DNA of 64,000 nt from DASWJZ01 sp963792885 (GCA_963792885.1 CAWBXX010000002.1:310001-374000); one strand, 5' to 3'; positions 7,808 through 17,952 are shown, counted from the first letter of the stretch. Made by a program: numbers and translations. Notes: generated by a model from the letters alone, not told the origin.

Positions 7808-9988
7808 GTGCAGGCATTGGTACCAGTTCTGGCGCTGTTGGCGCTGTTTGCCGGCCCGTCGGCCTTCGCGGCTTCGCCGGAAGCTTCGCTGCTTCTGAGC
7901 TTTCTCGCAAAGATCAATCCTGCCGACCTCAACCCGGAGGCGAATCGCTATGGCAGCCTCAAGCCCGAGTTTCCGGTCGTCCCTTTGCTGAAAGACGAAA
8001 TGGTCGTCGGTTGGGCCTTCCTTACCTCCGACTACGTGTCGACCACGGGCTATTCCGGCAAGCCGATCCACATCGTCGTCGCGCTCGACAATGACGCGAT
8101 CGTCACCGGCGTGCGGCTCGTCAAGCATGCCGAGCCGATCGTCCTTGTCGGAATTCCTGAGGCCAAGATCCGCGCGCTGACGGAGAGCTACGCCGGACTC
8201 GATCTGAAAGTCGAAGCGAAGGCGGGCGGCTCCGGGCACGACCTTAACATCATCTCCGGGGCGACCGTCACCGTCATCGTGATCGACGATTCGATCGTCC
8301 GCGCCAGCCTGAAAGTCGCACGGCGGCTTGGCCTTGGAGGTCTGGCGCCGGATTCGCAAAAGCTGGAAACGATCTACGAAGTCGACCCTTCAATTACCGA
8401 TGCGCGCGACTGGGCGGCACTTTCGGCGGACGGTTCGATCGCCGGCCTGACGCTCGATATCGGCCAGGTGAACCACGCTTTCACCGAGGCGGGCGAGACG
8501 AAGGCCGCGGCGCGACCGGAGTCCAGCGAGGATTCCGATACCTTCGTCGATCTGCGCATCGCGTTGGTCAGCGTTCCTGCGATCGGTCGAAGTCTCCTCG
8601 GCGACGCCGAATACGGCAATCTCACGATGGCGCTCGCGCCCGGCGAGAGCGCCATCCTCGTGGCTGGCCGCGGCCACTATTCGTTCAAGGGCTCCGGCTA
8701 CGTCCGCGGCGGTGTCTTCGACCGTATTCAGCTCATCCAGGGCGATGCCAGCGTGCGCTTTCGCGATCGGCAGCACAGGCGGGTCGGCGCGATCGAGGCG
8801 CGCGGCGCGCCAAGCTTCACTGAGGTCGATCTCTTCACGATCCCGGCCGATTCCGGATTCGACCCGACCCGTCCCTGGCGGCTGCAGCTTCTGGTGCAGC
8901 GCGCGATCGGGCCGGTGCAGAAGTCCTTCCTGACCTTCGATCTGCCCTATGCGCTGAACGGGGCCTATCTGCGCCCGGTCGCAAGTGCCGAGCCGTCGCC
9001 GCCTGCGCCGGTCGCGGAAGGCGACGAAGAGGTCACCGCAAAGGCCATGCTCTGGCAACGGATATGGCGCGACCGCAAGGTCGAGATTGGGGTCCTCGCC
9101 GCCGCGCTCGGGGTCCTCACCACCTTCTTCTTCTTCCAGATGCCACTGACCCGCAGCGAGCGGGCCGTTTTCTGGTTCCGCATTGCCTTCCTGTCGTTCA
9201 CGCTTGTCTGGCTCGGCTGGATCGCCAATGCCCAGCTCTCCGTCGTCAACATCCTCGCTCTCACCAACGCGGTCGCGACCGACTTCAGTTGGGACGCCTT
9301 CCTCATCGACCCGCTCATCTTCATCATGTGGTTCGGCGTGGCGGCGGCGTTGCTGTTCTGGGGGCGCGGCGCCTTTTGTGGGTGGCTCTGTCCCTTCGGC
9401 GCCCTGCAGGAACTCCTGAATCGCCTCGCCAAGCTTGTCCGCATACCGCAATGGACGCTTCCCTGGTGGCTGCACGAGCGCCTCTGGCCGATCAAGTACA
9501 TCACCTTTCTCTGCCTCTTCGGGTTGTCGCTCTACTCCCTGCCGCTTGCCGAGCACTATGCCGAGGTGGAGCCGTTCAAGACGGCGATCATCCTGAAGTT
9601 CCAGCGCGAGTGGCCGTTCGTCCTCTTCGCCGGGCTGCTTCTCTTCGCCGGGCTCTTCGTTGAGCGCTTCTACTGCCGCTACCTCTGCCCGCTCGGCGCT
9701 GCGCTCGCGATACCCGCCAAGCTGCGCATCTTCGAATGGATGAAGCGCTACCGCGAATGCGGAGCGCCGTGTCAGCGCTGCGCCAACGAATGCATGGTTC
9801 AGGCGATCCATCCCGACGGGAAGATCGACACCAACGAGTGCCTCTACTGCATGCACTGTCAGGTTCTCTACCAGGACGACGAGAAATGCCCTGTCTGCAT
9901 CAAACGGAAGCAGCGGCGGGCGCCATTCCTCGCCAAGGCGCAGCAGCCGAAGGCGGCTGCGAAGGCGCCGGCCGAGGTGGCTACTTGA
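7808..9988 (+). CDS. nosR: NosR, membrane flavoprotein/iron-sulfur protein for N2O reduction
   Basis: A 726-residue NosR, needed for nosZ expression and electron supply to nitrous oxide reductase. It has a signal peptide (about 1-22), then a periplasmic FMN-binding domain with the covalent-flavin motif SGATVT (150-155), and membrane helices from about residue 430. CxxxCP motifs (CGWLCPFG, CRYLCPLG) and two ferredoxin-like cysteine clusters near the C-terminus (CGAPCQRCANEC; CLYCMHCQ) follow. The GTG at 7808 puts the signal peptide at the N-terminus. First gene of the nosRZDFYLX operon. Confidence 0.95.
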   Translation: MQALVPVLALLALFAGPSAFAASPEASLLLSFLAKINPADLNPEANRYGSLKPEFPVVPLLKDEMVVGWAFLTSDYVSTTGYSGKPIHIVVALDNDAIVTGVRLVKHAEPIVLVGIPEAKIRALTESYAGLDLKVEAKAGGSGHDLNIISGATVTVIVIDDSIVRASLKVARRLGLGGLAPDSQKLETIYEVDPSITDARDWAALSADGSIAGLTLDIGQVNHAFTEAGETKAAARPESSEDSDTFVDLRIALVSVPAIGRSLLGDAEYGNLTMALAPGESAILVAGRGHYSFKGSGYVRGGVFDRIQLIQGDASVRFRDRQHRRVGAIEARGAPSFTEVDLFTIPADSGFDPTRPWRLQLLVQRAIGPVQKSFLTFDLPYALNGAYLRPVASAEPSPPAPVAEGDEEVTAKAMLWQRIWRDRKVEIGVLAAALGVLTTFFFFQMPLTRSERAVFWFRIAFLSFTLVWLGWIANAQLSVVNILALTNAVATDFSWDAFLIDPLIFIMWFGVAAALLFWGRGAFCGWLCPFGALQELLNRLAKLVRIPQWTLPWWLHERLWPIKYITFLCLFGLSLYSLPLAEHYAEVEPFKTAIILKFQREWPFVLFAGLLLFAGLFVERFYCRYLCPLGAALAIPAKLRIFEWMKRYRECGAPCQRCANECMVQAIHPDGKIDTNECLYCMHCQVLYQDDEKCPVCIKRKQRRAPFLAKAQQPKAAAKAPAEVAT

Positions 9989-10028
9989 ACAACCACGAAC
10001 GCAAGTAACGGAGCGAAGGAGGTTGAAG

Positions 10029-11975
10029 ATGAAAGACCCACGCAATAAGCCCGACCGGCAAGACGAGCTTGCGGTAACACGCCGCACGATGCTCGGCGGA
10101 ACGGCCGTGACCGCGCTTGCCGCCGGAACCGGCGCGCTCGGCGGTGGCGCGGCCGTGCTTGCCGGATCCGCGGCGATCACGCCGGCCGGGGCGCAAACCG
10201 GCGGTCAAAAGTTCGAGCTGTCGCCCGGCGAGCTCGACGAATATTACGGCTTCTGGTCGAGCGGACAGACCGGCGAGCTCAGGATCGTCGGGGTTCCGTC
10301 GATGCGCGAGCTGATGCGCGTTCCGGTGTTCAACCGCTGCAGCGCGACCGGGTGGGGCATCACCAACGAAAGCCTCAAGATCCTGACCGAAGGGCTGCTC
10401 CCCGAAACGAAGGAGTTCCTCGCGGCCCGGGGCTTGAAGACCTACCAGAACGGCGACCTGCATCACCCGCACATGTCGTTCACCGACGGCACCTACGACG
10501 GCCGCTACCTGTTCATGAACGACAAGGCCAACACTCGCGTGGCGCGCGTACGCTGCGACGTGATGAAGTGCGACAAGATCATCGAAATCCCCAATACGCG
10601 GGACGTGCATGGCCTGCGCCCGCAGAAATTCCCGCGCACCGGCTATGTCTTCGCCAACGGCGAGCACGAGATACCTTTGCCGAATGACGGGAAGATACTC
10701 GACGACCCGTCGAAATACGTGACGCTGTTCACCGCGATCGACGGCGACACGATGAAGGTCGCGTGGCAAGTGATCGTCGACGGCAATCTCGACAATTGCG
10801 ACGCGGACTATCAGGGCAAGTACGCCGTCTCGAGTTGTTACAACTCCGAGATGGGCATGAACCTCGCGGAGATGACGGCAAGCGAGACCGACTGGGCAGT
10901 GATCTTCAATATCGCCCGCATCGAGGAAGGTGTCAGGAACGGCGACTACAAGGAGTACAACGGCGTTCCGGTGCTCGATGGCCGCCACGGCTCCCGCTAC
11001 ACGGCCTATGTCCCGATCCCCAACAGCCCGCACGGCTGCAACACGGCGCCTGACGGCAAGTACATCGTCATCAACGGCAAGCTATCTCCGACGGTCACTG
11101 TTCTCGACGTGACGAAGTTCGACGCTTTGTTCGACGGCGCCGAGCCGCGCTCCTGCGTCGTTGCAGAGCCGGAGCTCGGGCTTGGCCCGCTTCACACCGC
11201 CTTCGACGGCAAGGGCAATGCTTTTACGACGCTCTTTCTCGACAGCCAGATCTGCAAATGGAACATCGAGGCCGCTGTCCGCCAGTACACCGGCGAGAGC
11301 GTCGATCCGATCCTCGGCAAGGTGGATGTCCACTACCAGCCGGGCCACAACCACACCAGTATGGGCGAGACGAAGGAAGCGGACGGCAAATGGCTGATCT
11401 CGCTGAACAAGTTTTCGAAGGACCGCTTCATCAATGTCGGTCCGCTGAAGCCGGAGAACGAGCAACTCATCGACATATCGCTCGACGAGCTGGCGGTCGT
11501 GCATGACGGTCCGACCTTTGCCGAGCCGCACGATTGCATCATCGTTCAAAGCTCGAAGGTGAATCCGGCCTCCATCTGGAGCCGCGACGATCCGATGTGG
11601 GAGGACGCGCGCAAGCAGGCGGAAGCCGACGGCGTCACGCTCGATGGCGGTGCCGATGCGCCGATCCGCGACGGCAACAAGGTCCGCGTCTACATGTGGT
11701 CTTCGGCGCCGGCATTCTCGCTCGAGAGCTTCACCGTGAAGCAGGGCGATGAGGTCACCATCTACGTCACCAATATCGACGATGTGGATGACCTGACGCA
11801 TGGCTTCACGCTCGGAAACCACGGCATTGCGATGGAGGTCGGGCCGCAGGCGACGGCGTCGGTGACGTTCACCGCCGACCGGCCCGGCGTGCACTGGTAC
11901 TACTGCCAGTGGTTCTGCCACGCGCTCCATATGGAGATGCGCGGCCGGATGTTCGTCGAACCGCGCGTCGGCTGA
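10029..11975 (+). CDS. nosZ: Nitrous oxide reductase, clade I (Tat-exported)
   Basis: The 648-residue periplasmic copper enzyme reduces N2O to N2, the last step of denitrification. A twin-arginine signal (TRRTMLGGTAV) marks it as clade I. The CuZ site appears as DLHHPHMS in the beta-propeller domain. The CuA site is in the C-terminal cupredoxin domain (C626, C630, H634, M637 in CQWFCHALHMEM). A strong ribosome site (AAGGAGG) sits seven bases before the ATG at 10029. The frame is intact and the length normal. It overlaps nosD at the stop codon. Confidence 0.97.
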   Translation: MKDPRNKPDRQDELAVTRRTMLGGTAVTALAAGTGALGGGAAVLAGSAAITPAGAQTGGQKFELSPGELDEYYGFWSSGQTGELRIVGVPSMRELMRVPVFNRCSATGWGITNESLKILTEGLLPETKEFLAARGLKTYQNGDLHHPHMSFTDGTYDGRYLFMNDKANTRVARVRCDVMKCDKIIEIPNTRDVHGLRPQKFPRTGYVFANGEHEIPLPNDGKILDDPSKYVTLFTAIDGDTMKVAWQVIVDGNLDNCDADYQGKYAVSSCYNSEMGMNLAEMTASETDWAVIFNIARIEEGVRNGDYKEYNGVPVLDGRHGSRYTAYVPIPNSPHGCNTAPDGKYIVINGKLSPTVTVLDVTKFDALFDGAEPRSCVVAEPELGLGPLHTAFDGKGNAFTTLFLDSQICKWNIEAAVRQYTGESVDPILGKVDVHYQPGHNHTSMGETKEADGKWLISLNKFSKDRFINVGPLKPENEQLIDISLDELAVVHDGPTFAEPHDCIIVQSSKVNPASIWSRDDPMWEDARKQAEADGVTLDGGADAPIRDGNKVRVYMWSSAPAFSLESFTVKQGDEVTIYVTNIDDVDDLTHGFTLGNHGIAMEVGPQATASVTFTADRPGVHWYYCQWFCHALHMEMRGRMFVEPRVG

Positions 11976-13254
11976 TGTCCCGGCTTCACCGGTCGGCCGC
12001 GATCGCCACGATCGCAGTGCTTGTCGCGCAACTCTGCGCCGCCGCGAGCGGCGCGGAGCTTCATGTCGCGGCCGGTGAAGGTTCGCTGCAAGCACTTATC
12101 GACAAAGCCGAGCCGGGCGACGTGATCCGGCTCGGCCCCGGCCACCATGTCGGTCCGGTCCTGCTGGAGCGGCCGATCACGCTTGTGGGCGAGCCGGACG
12201 CAACTCTCGAAGGTCCCGGAAAGGGCAGCGTCGTCACGGTCGCCGGCGCTGACGTCACGGTCCGAATCTCACCATAATAGGATCCGGCTCTTCCGCCGAA
12301 ACGCTCGACGCCGGCGTCAAGCTCACGCAGACGGCGCAGCACCCGAGCATTCTCGGCAACCGGATCGATGGAAACCTCGTCGGCGTCGACATCCACGGCG
12401 CCCGCGACGCGCTGGTTCGTGGAAACACCATCATCGGTCGCACGGATTTCCGCATGAACGACCGGGGCAACGGCGTCTACATCTGGAACGCACCGGGCGC
12501 GATCGTCGAAGACAATCTCATCCGCTACGGGCGCGACGGCATCTTCGTCAATACAAGCCGCAATGACACCTTTCGCGACAACCGCTTCGAAGATCTGCGT
12601 TTCGCCGTCCACTACATGTACACCGACGGCGGCGTGCTGACCGGCAACGTCTCGATCGGAAATCATGCCGGCTTCGTGCTGATGTACTCGCGTGACCTCG
12701 TCGTCGCGGACAACCGCTCCGTCGGCGATCGCGACCACGGCATCATGTTGAACTACGCGAACGATGCGCGCATCGAGCGCAACGTCGTGCTGAACGGCGG
12801 CGAGAAGTGCCTGTTCATGTACAACGCGAACAAGAACCGCATCGCCTTCAACCGGTTCGAGTCGTGTCCGATCGGCATCCATTTCACCGCCGGCTCGGAG
12901 CGCAACGAGATCACTGGCAACGCGTTCATCAACAACCGCACGCAAGTCAAATACGTGGGGACGCGTTGGCTCGACTGGAGCGCAGGCGGGCGCGGCAACT
13001 ACTGGAGCGACCACACGGCCTTCGACGTCGACGGCGACGGCCTCGCCGACATGCCTTATCGCCCGAACGACATCATCGATCAGATCCTGTGGACGCAGCC
13101 GGCGGCGCACCTCCTCCTCGGCAGCCCGGCGGTGCAGCTGATCCGTTGGACGGTGGCGAAATTCCCCGAGCTCCTCCCCGGCGGCATTGTCGATCTCCAC
13201 CCGCTGATGCAACCCGTCGCACTCGACGCACCGGAAACGAAGGGCGGGTCATGA
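11975..13254 (+). CDS. nosD: NosD, periplasmic copper-site maturation protein, one frameshift
   Basis: NosD is a right-handed beta-helix protein that works with the NosFY transporter to mature the CuZ centre of NosZ. It has a signal peptide (cleavage after ASGA) and then repeated beta-helix turns such as GNTIIGRTDFRMNDRGNGVY. Its ATG overlaps the nosZ stop (TGATG) and its stop overlaps the nosF start (ATGA). The frame is lost near 12265 at CGAATCTC. Adding one base (giving RNLTIIGSG) restores a full protein of about 426 residues. The break is more likely sequence error than a mutation. Confidence 0.9.
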
Positions 13255-14163
13255 GCGGGCCGGCCATCGACGTCCGTTCCGTCTCTAAGCGCTTCGGCAA
13301 GCACGTGGCGCTCGACGCGGTCTCGCTGGAGGTGGCGCCTGGCGAGCGGGTCGCTCTGCTTGGCCATAACGGCGCCGGCAAGACGACGCTCTTGCGCCTC
13401 GTGCTCGGCCTTACGCGCCCGGACCGAGGCGACGTCGTCGTGCTTGGCGCGCCTGCGGGAAGCGCGGAAGCGCGCCGCGGCTACGCGTATCTCCCGGAGA
13501 CAGTGGCATTTCACAAATTGCTCACGGGCCGCGAGCAGATCGCGATGCTTGCGCGCCTGAAAGGCGCAAGCCTCCGCAATGCCATCACGTGCCTTGAGAA
13601 GGTCGGGCTCGGGAGAAGCGATGGATCGGCGGATCGGCACTTACTCGAAAGGCATGCGTCAGCGGCTTGGCCTCGCCCAGCTCATCGTCGGCAAGCCGAA
13701 GGTCGTCATTCTCGATGAGCCGACCTCGGGGCTCGATCCCCTTTCGCGCGATCTTTTCTATGCGATCGTGGTGGATCTCGCGCAATCGGGCGCGGCCGTC
13801 ATCCATTCGTCTCACGCGTTGACCGAGCTTGAGGCGCGCACGGACCGGATCGCAATCCTGCGCGATGGACGGCTCGTTGCCGACGATCGGCTCGCGCGGC
13901 TTCAGGCGGGCGCTAATCTGCCGATCCGTCTGCGCGTGCAGGCCGGATCGGAGACAGCGGACGCACTCGCCGCGCGGCTTGGCGGGCGCCGCCTCAACGG
14001 GCAGGCGGTCGAGCTCGCATGCACGCCGCGCGAAAAGATCGCGCGGCTCGCGGAGGTAACCGCGTTCGGCGATGCGATCCGCGACATCGACGTGATCCCG
14101 CCGAGCCTTGAAGACCTCTATCGCCACTACTGCGGTCCGGAAGAGGCGGAGGCATCGCCATGA
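13251..14163 (+). CDS. nosF: NosF, ABC ATPase of the NosDFY system, one frameshift
   Basis: The cytoplasmic ATPase partner of NosY. Walker A (GHNGAGKT, about residues 38-45) is read in the first frame. The ABC signature (SKGMRQRLGLAQ), Walker B (VVILDEPTSGLDP) and H-loop (IHSSHAL) are in a second frame. The switch is near 13612, where one surplus base in CTCGGGAGAAGCG breaks VGLGEAMDRR. The corrected length of about 303 residues is normal. It is coupled to nosD and nosY by ATGA overlaps. Confidence 0.9.
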
Positions 14164-14990
14164 TCGCCCGCATCGCATCGCTCGCATCCGTCGAGCTCAG
14201 GATCGCGCTGCGCAATCGCTGGGTTCTGATCGCGGTGTCAATGATGACGGCTTTCGGCCTGGTGCTTGCGCTCGTCGGCTCGGCGCCCGCGGGAACGGTC
14301 GCCGCCGATCGGCTGTCGGTCACCGTCGCCAGCCTGGCGACGCTCAGCGTCTATCTGGTCCCGCTCATCGCGCTGCTTCTCTCCTACGACGCGATCGCGG
14401 GCGAGGTTGAGCGCGGCACGCTGCCGCTTCTCCTGACTTATCCCGTGCCGCGCGGTGAGATACTCGCCGGCAAGCTCATCGCGCAGGTCGCGGTGCTTGC
14501 ACTCGCGATCCTTGTCGGATTCGGCGCAACCGCCATCGCCGTCTGGGTCGGTGGCGGCGCTTCGGTTGCCGGGCTGGCGAGTCTTCTCAGGCTCTACGGA
14601 AGTGCGGTTCTGCTCGGGGGCATTTTCGTCGCAGCCGGGCTCTGCCTGAGCGCAATGGCGCGTCAGGGCTCCGCTGCAGCGGGTATCGCGATCGGTGTCT
14701 GGATCGTCGCGGTCGTGCTCTTCGACGTGGCGCTTCTTGGCGGGCTCGTTGTCGACAAGGGCGGCGTGTTCACCAAGCACATATTCCCCTGGCTCCTCGT
14801 CTCCCAGCCCACCGATGCGTTTCGTCTCGTGAATCTCGCCGCGCTCGATTCCAAGATGCAGGGGGAGGGCCTCGCCGAGGCGAGCGCGGCGATCGTCGGC
14901 CCCTCGTGGCTTCCCCTGCTTTCGATGGCGCTGTGGCCGGTCGCGCTGATCGCCGCGTCCTATCAGGCCTTCAGGAGGATCGACGCATGA
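14160..14990 (+). CDS. nosY: NosY, ABC-type membrane permease of the NosDFY system
   Basis: A 276-residue integral membrane protein of the ABC-2 type with about six hydrophobic segments. The motif YDAIAGEVERGTLPLLLTYP, typical of the NosY/ABC-2 coupling region, is at about residues 78-97. It pairs with NosF to transport the sulfur species or other component needed for CuZ assembly. Its ATG overlaps the nosF stop and its stop overlaps the nosL start. The frame is intact. Confidence 0.93.
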   Translation: MIARIASLASVELRIALRNRWVLIAVSMMTAFGLVLALVGSAPAGTVAADRLSVTVASLATLSVYLVPLIALLLSYDAIAGEVERGTLPLLLTYPVPRGEILAGKLIAQVAVLALAILVGFGATAIAVWVGGGASVAGLASLLRLYGSAVLLGGIFVAAGLCLSAMARQGSAAAGIAIGVWIVAVVLFDVALLGGLVVDKGGVFTKHIFPWLLVSQPTDAFRLVNLAALDSKMQGEGLAEASAAIVGPSWLPLLSMALWPVALIAASYQAFRRIDA

Positions 14991-15541
14991 GATGGCTCGC
15001 GCTCGCGATGGTCGCAGCGTCGCTCGTTGCGTGCAGCAGCGATGAGAAGACCGCCGTGCCTGCTCCAGTGACGATGACTGAGGAAGCGGTCGGCCACTAT
15101 TGCCAGATGATCGTGCTCGACCATCCCGGCCCGAAAGCGCAGGTGCATCTTGCCGGCATCGCCGATCCATTCTGGTTCACTCAGGTGCGCGATGCGCTCG
15201 CGTTCGACCGCCTACCCGAGGAGACCGCTGAAGTTGCGGCGATCTATGTCAATGACATGGGTGCGGCGAAGAGCTGGGAGGAGCCGGGCGCCGACAACTG
15301 GATCCTGGCCGCGAAGGCCGTTTACGTGGTCGGCAGTCGGAAGCGTGGCGGCATGGGCGCGCCCGAGTTCGTCCCCTTTGCGGAACAAGCGGCGGCGGAG
15401 CGCTTCGCGTCCGATTTCGGCGGATCGGTCGTCGCCTACTCGCAGATCAGCGACGAGATGGTGCTTGCGCCCGTCGAGGTCGACCTCGACGGACGAGGCG
15501 ACGGCGCGCCTTCGAATCCCGAAGGAGGGCTCGGCGGATGA
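14987..15541 (+). CDS. nosL: NosL, copper-binding outer-membrane-type lipoprotein
   Basis: A 184-residue lipoprotein with the signal MRWLALAMVAASLVACSS (lipobox LVAC, cysteine at 16). It has the conserved CQM motif (HYCQMIVLDHPGPKAQ) that binds Cu(I) in NosL. It delivers copper to NosZ in the periplasm. The start was chosen for the lipobox and for the ATGA overlap with nosY. Its stop overlaps the ATG of nosX (GGATGAG). Confidence 0.92.
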   Translation: MRWLALAMVAASLVACSSDEKTAVPAPVTMTEEAVGHYCQMIVLDHPGPKAQVHLAGIADPFWFTQVRDALAFDRLPEETAEVAAIYVNDMGAAKSWEEPGADNWILAAKAVYVVGSRKRGGMGAPEFVPFAEQAAAERFASDFGGSVVAYSQISDEMVLAPVEVDLDGRGDGAPSNPEGGLGG

Positions 15542-16476
15542 GCTTGCCTACCCGCAGACGCTTTCTGCTTATTGCGGCCGGAGCCGCGTGCGGTGGCTTT
15601 GGCCTTGCGGCGCGGAGTGAAGGCAAGAGCCGCATCTTCTGGCATGGCGTGTCGCTCGGAGCGCCGGCGCAGATCATCCTCGACCATGCCGATCGGGACG
15701 CGGCGGAAGCGGCGCTCCTCGCGTCCCGCGATGAGCTTGCACGGCTTGAAGGGCTCTTCAGCCTCTATCGCGAAGATAGTGCGATCACGCGCTTGAACCG
15801 GACCGGCCGGCTCGACCCGCCCTCGGCCGAATTCCTCGAGATCCTTTCCACCGCGGCGTCTGTGCATGCCGCGAGTGCGGGCGCGTTCGACCCGACAGTT
15901 CAGCCCCTGTGGGATGAACATGCCCGCTTCTATTCCGCAGGGGCCGAGGATCGCGGATTCGCATCGCGCCTGGAGGAGGCATTGGAGCGAACCGGCTTTC
16001 CGCACCTTCGGTTCGATGCCGGAGCGATTGCTTTTCAGCGGCAGGGCATGGCGCTGACGCTGAACGGCATCGCGCAGGGCTACATCACCGACAGGATTGC
16101 GGAGCTCCTCCAGAGACGCGGCTTCGAAAACGTCCTGGTTGACATGGGCGAGCTTCGTGCCGTCGGATCGCAGCGGAGCGGACACGCTTGGCCGGTGAAG
16201 ATCGCCGGCAGCAACCGGGTCGTGAGCCTGCGGGATAGATCACTTGCCACGTCCGCGATACTTGGCACGACATTCGACAACATCGGACGGGTCGGCCACA
16301 TCCTCGACCCGCGGACCGGCCGGGCGATCGGACGGCCCTACCAAGTGACGGTGTCGGCGCCGACGGCCGCCCTCGCCGACGCTCTTTCGACCGCGCTCTG
16401 CGCAGCGCCTGGCCGTGCCGCCGCCGGCCTCCTCGCCGCGTTTCCGGAAGCCAAGATCGTCAGCGCCGTTGCCTGA
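15538..16476 (+). CDS. nosX: NosX, ApbE-type FAD:protein FMN transferase
   Basis: A 312-residue ApbE-family flavin transferase. It attaches FMN to the threonine of the SGAT motif in NosR, a step required for N2O reduction. A twin-arginine-like signal (TRRRFLLIAAG) starts the protein. Family motifs are FSLYREDSAITRLNR, ASAGAFDPTVQPLW, LNGIAQGYITDRI and VDMGELRAVG. The C-terminus (GHILDPRTGRAIG and the TAALADALSTAL segment) is complete. Last gene of the tightly overlapped nos operon. Confidence 0.93.
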   Translation: MSLPTRRRFLLIAAGAACGGFGLAARSEGKSRIFWHGVSLGAPAQIILDHADRDAAEAALLASRDELARLEGLFSLYREDSAITRLNRTGRLDPPSAEFLEILSTAASVHAASAGAFDPTVQPLWDEHARFYSAGAEDRGFASRLEEALERTGFPHLRFDAGAIAFQRQGMALTLNGIAQGYITDRIAELLQRRGFENVLVDMGELRAVGSQRSGHAWPVKIAGSNRVVSLRDRSLATSAILGTTFDNIGRVGHILDPRTGRAIGRPYQVTVSAPTAALADALSTALCAAPGRAAAGLLAAFPEAKIVSAVA

Positions 16477-16523
16477 TCGATGCCGATCACTCGCGCGCTC
16501 CAATTTGGACAGGGAGATATCTT

Positions 16524-16967
16524 ATGCGAATTGCGCTTTTCGTCGCTTCGATGATGATGGTTTCATGCGGCGCGAACGCCGCCGACCTCGCCGCCGGCGA
16601 AAAGGTCTTCGCCAAGTGTCACGTCTGCCACGACATCGGCGCGGGCGCCAAGAACAAGATCGGGCCGGTGCTGAACGGCGTCGTCGGCCGCCCATGGGGC
16701 TCCATCGAGGGCTTCAAATACTCCACAGGCCGCGAAGGCACCTTGCTCGCAATCAACGAGGCAGAGCCTCATTCTTGGACGCCGGAGATGCTGAGAGCCT
16801 ACCTGCACAATCCGAAGGACATCATCCCGAAGGGCAAGATGTCCTTCGCCGGCCTGAAGGACGATGTCGACGTGGAAAACCTGGTCTATTTCCTGGCCCA
16901 GTTCGACGCGACCGGAACGAAGGTCGATCCCGACGCGGTGCTCGCGGCGTTTCCGGCAACGAACTGA
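16524..16967 (+). CDS. Class I cytochrome c (c2-like), probable electron donor for NosZ
   Basis: A 147-residue periplasmic cytochrome with a signal peptide (cleavage after ANAA), a single haem motif CHVCH (about residues 33-37) and the axial methionine in KGKMSFAGL. It sits 47 bases after nosX in the same direction, suggesting it is made with the nos proteins. Clade I NosZ is usually reduced by small c-type cytochromes or azurins, so a donor role is likely but inferred. Confidence 0.9.
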   Translation: MRIALFVASMMMVSCGANAADLAAGEKVFAKCHVCHDIGAGAKNKIGPVLNGVVGRPWGSIEGFKYSTGREGTLLAINEAEPHSWTPEMLRAYLHNPKDIIPKGKMSFAGLKDDVDVENLVYFLAQFDATGTKVDPDAVLAAFPATN

Positions 16968-17188
16968 GGCGGCTCCGTCGAAAGGTCTCGATGGTTGAGC
17001 TTGCTTGCCGCGCGCATCTGGTTTCTGCCAAGGAAACGTTGATGCGCTCCACGTCGGCACATGAAGCGGCCAGAGCGGCCGACGCCCGGCACCGCAAGGC
17101 TCCGGCCCACGCCTAAGTGCAGCGCTCGGCGCCAGCACTCGTGTCGGCGCATCCGAAGCGGCGCGTAGGTTCGCCATCCTGAGGCGTC

Positions 17189-17878
17189 CTAGAACAAGCC
17201 CATGAGGCGCTGCAGCGCCGCGGTGAAATGCGCCAGGAGCGCGACTTCGGCCGCATCCGGATCGCGCGCCTCGCACGCATTGATGATGGCCACATGTTCG
17301 CGGATCGAGCGCAACGCCAGCGGCACCGTCAGCTTGCGATCGAGCCGGATGAGCCGCAGGTAGTTGTGAATGCGCCGGTAGCTCGTGTCGATCAGCGGGT
17401 TCCGCAAGATGCCGATCACGCTGTTGTGGAGCTGGCTTTCCAGCTGATCGAGATCGGTAAGCGCTCTTTCGTTCAGCCCGTCCTTCTCAATGCGCTTCTG
17501 CAAAGCCTCGTGGCTCTTCCGCAGCGCGGCGAGGCTTTCGTCGTCCGCCGTTTCGGCAAAGGCACGAACGGCGGCGCGCTCGACGATGGTGCGGAACTGG
17601 TAGGTGGACTTGGTCAGCTCCAGGCCAAGCTTCACGAACTGTATTCCGGAGCGCGGCTGGATCGTCAGAACGCCTTCCGCTTCGAGTATGCGAAGCGCGT
17701 CGCGGAGCGGAGCGACAGGGACCCCCGTGAGCTGAACGAGCTTGTTCTGGGACACGAAGGCGCCTGCGGGAAGCCGGCGCTCAAAGAGCAGTTCGAGGAT
17801 TCGATCGTAGGCGGCATCGCTGAGACGCCCTCCGGCGTCCATCGAAGCGAGTGTGCTTGCAGATTGCTGCCTCATCAC
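17189..17878 (-). CDS. GntR family (FadR/FCD) transcriptional regulator
   Basis: A 229-residue regulator. A winged helix (about 17-82) contains SQNKLVQLTGVPVAPLRDALRILEAEGVL, followed by an all-helical FCD ligand domain (about 88-215). It is divergent from the enolase-superfamily gene, and a perfect palindrome lies between them at 17914-17931. It most likely represses the sugar-acid uptake and dehydration operon until the substrate or product is bound. The start could be the ATG at 17878 or 17875. Confidence 0.9.
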   Translation of the reverse strand: MMRQQSASTLASMDAGGRLSDAAYDRILELLFERRLPAGAFVSQNKLVQLTGVPVAPLRDALRILEAEGVLTIQPRSGIQFVKLGLELTKSTYQFRTIVERAAVRAFAETADDESLAALRKSHEALQKRIEKDGLNERALTDLDQLESQLHNSVIGILRNPLIDTSYRRIHNYLRLIRLDRKLTVPLALRSIREHVAIINACEARDPDAAEVALLAHFTAALQRLMGLF

Positions 17879-17913
17879 TTGCCCTGCGCTCCGCCGTGAT
17901 CTACTAATATCGC

Positions 17914-17931
17914 CATCTGATATATCAGATG
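17914..17931. promoter_or_regulatory. Perfect 18-bp palindrome, probable GntR operator
   Basis: CATCTGATATATCAGATG is a perfect 18-base inverted repeat in the 74-base gap between the divergent GntR gene and the dehydratase gene. AT-rich palindromes at such positions are typical operators of FadR-subfamily regulators. It would overlap the promoters of both genes. It also overlaps an ATG at 17929, which argues that the dehydratase starts at 17953 instead. Confidence 0.75.
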
Positions 17932-17952
17932 CGGAAGTTAGTCGATCAACCC

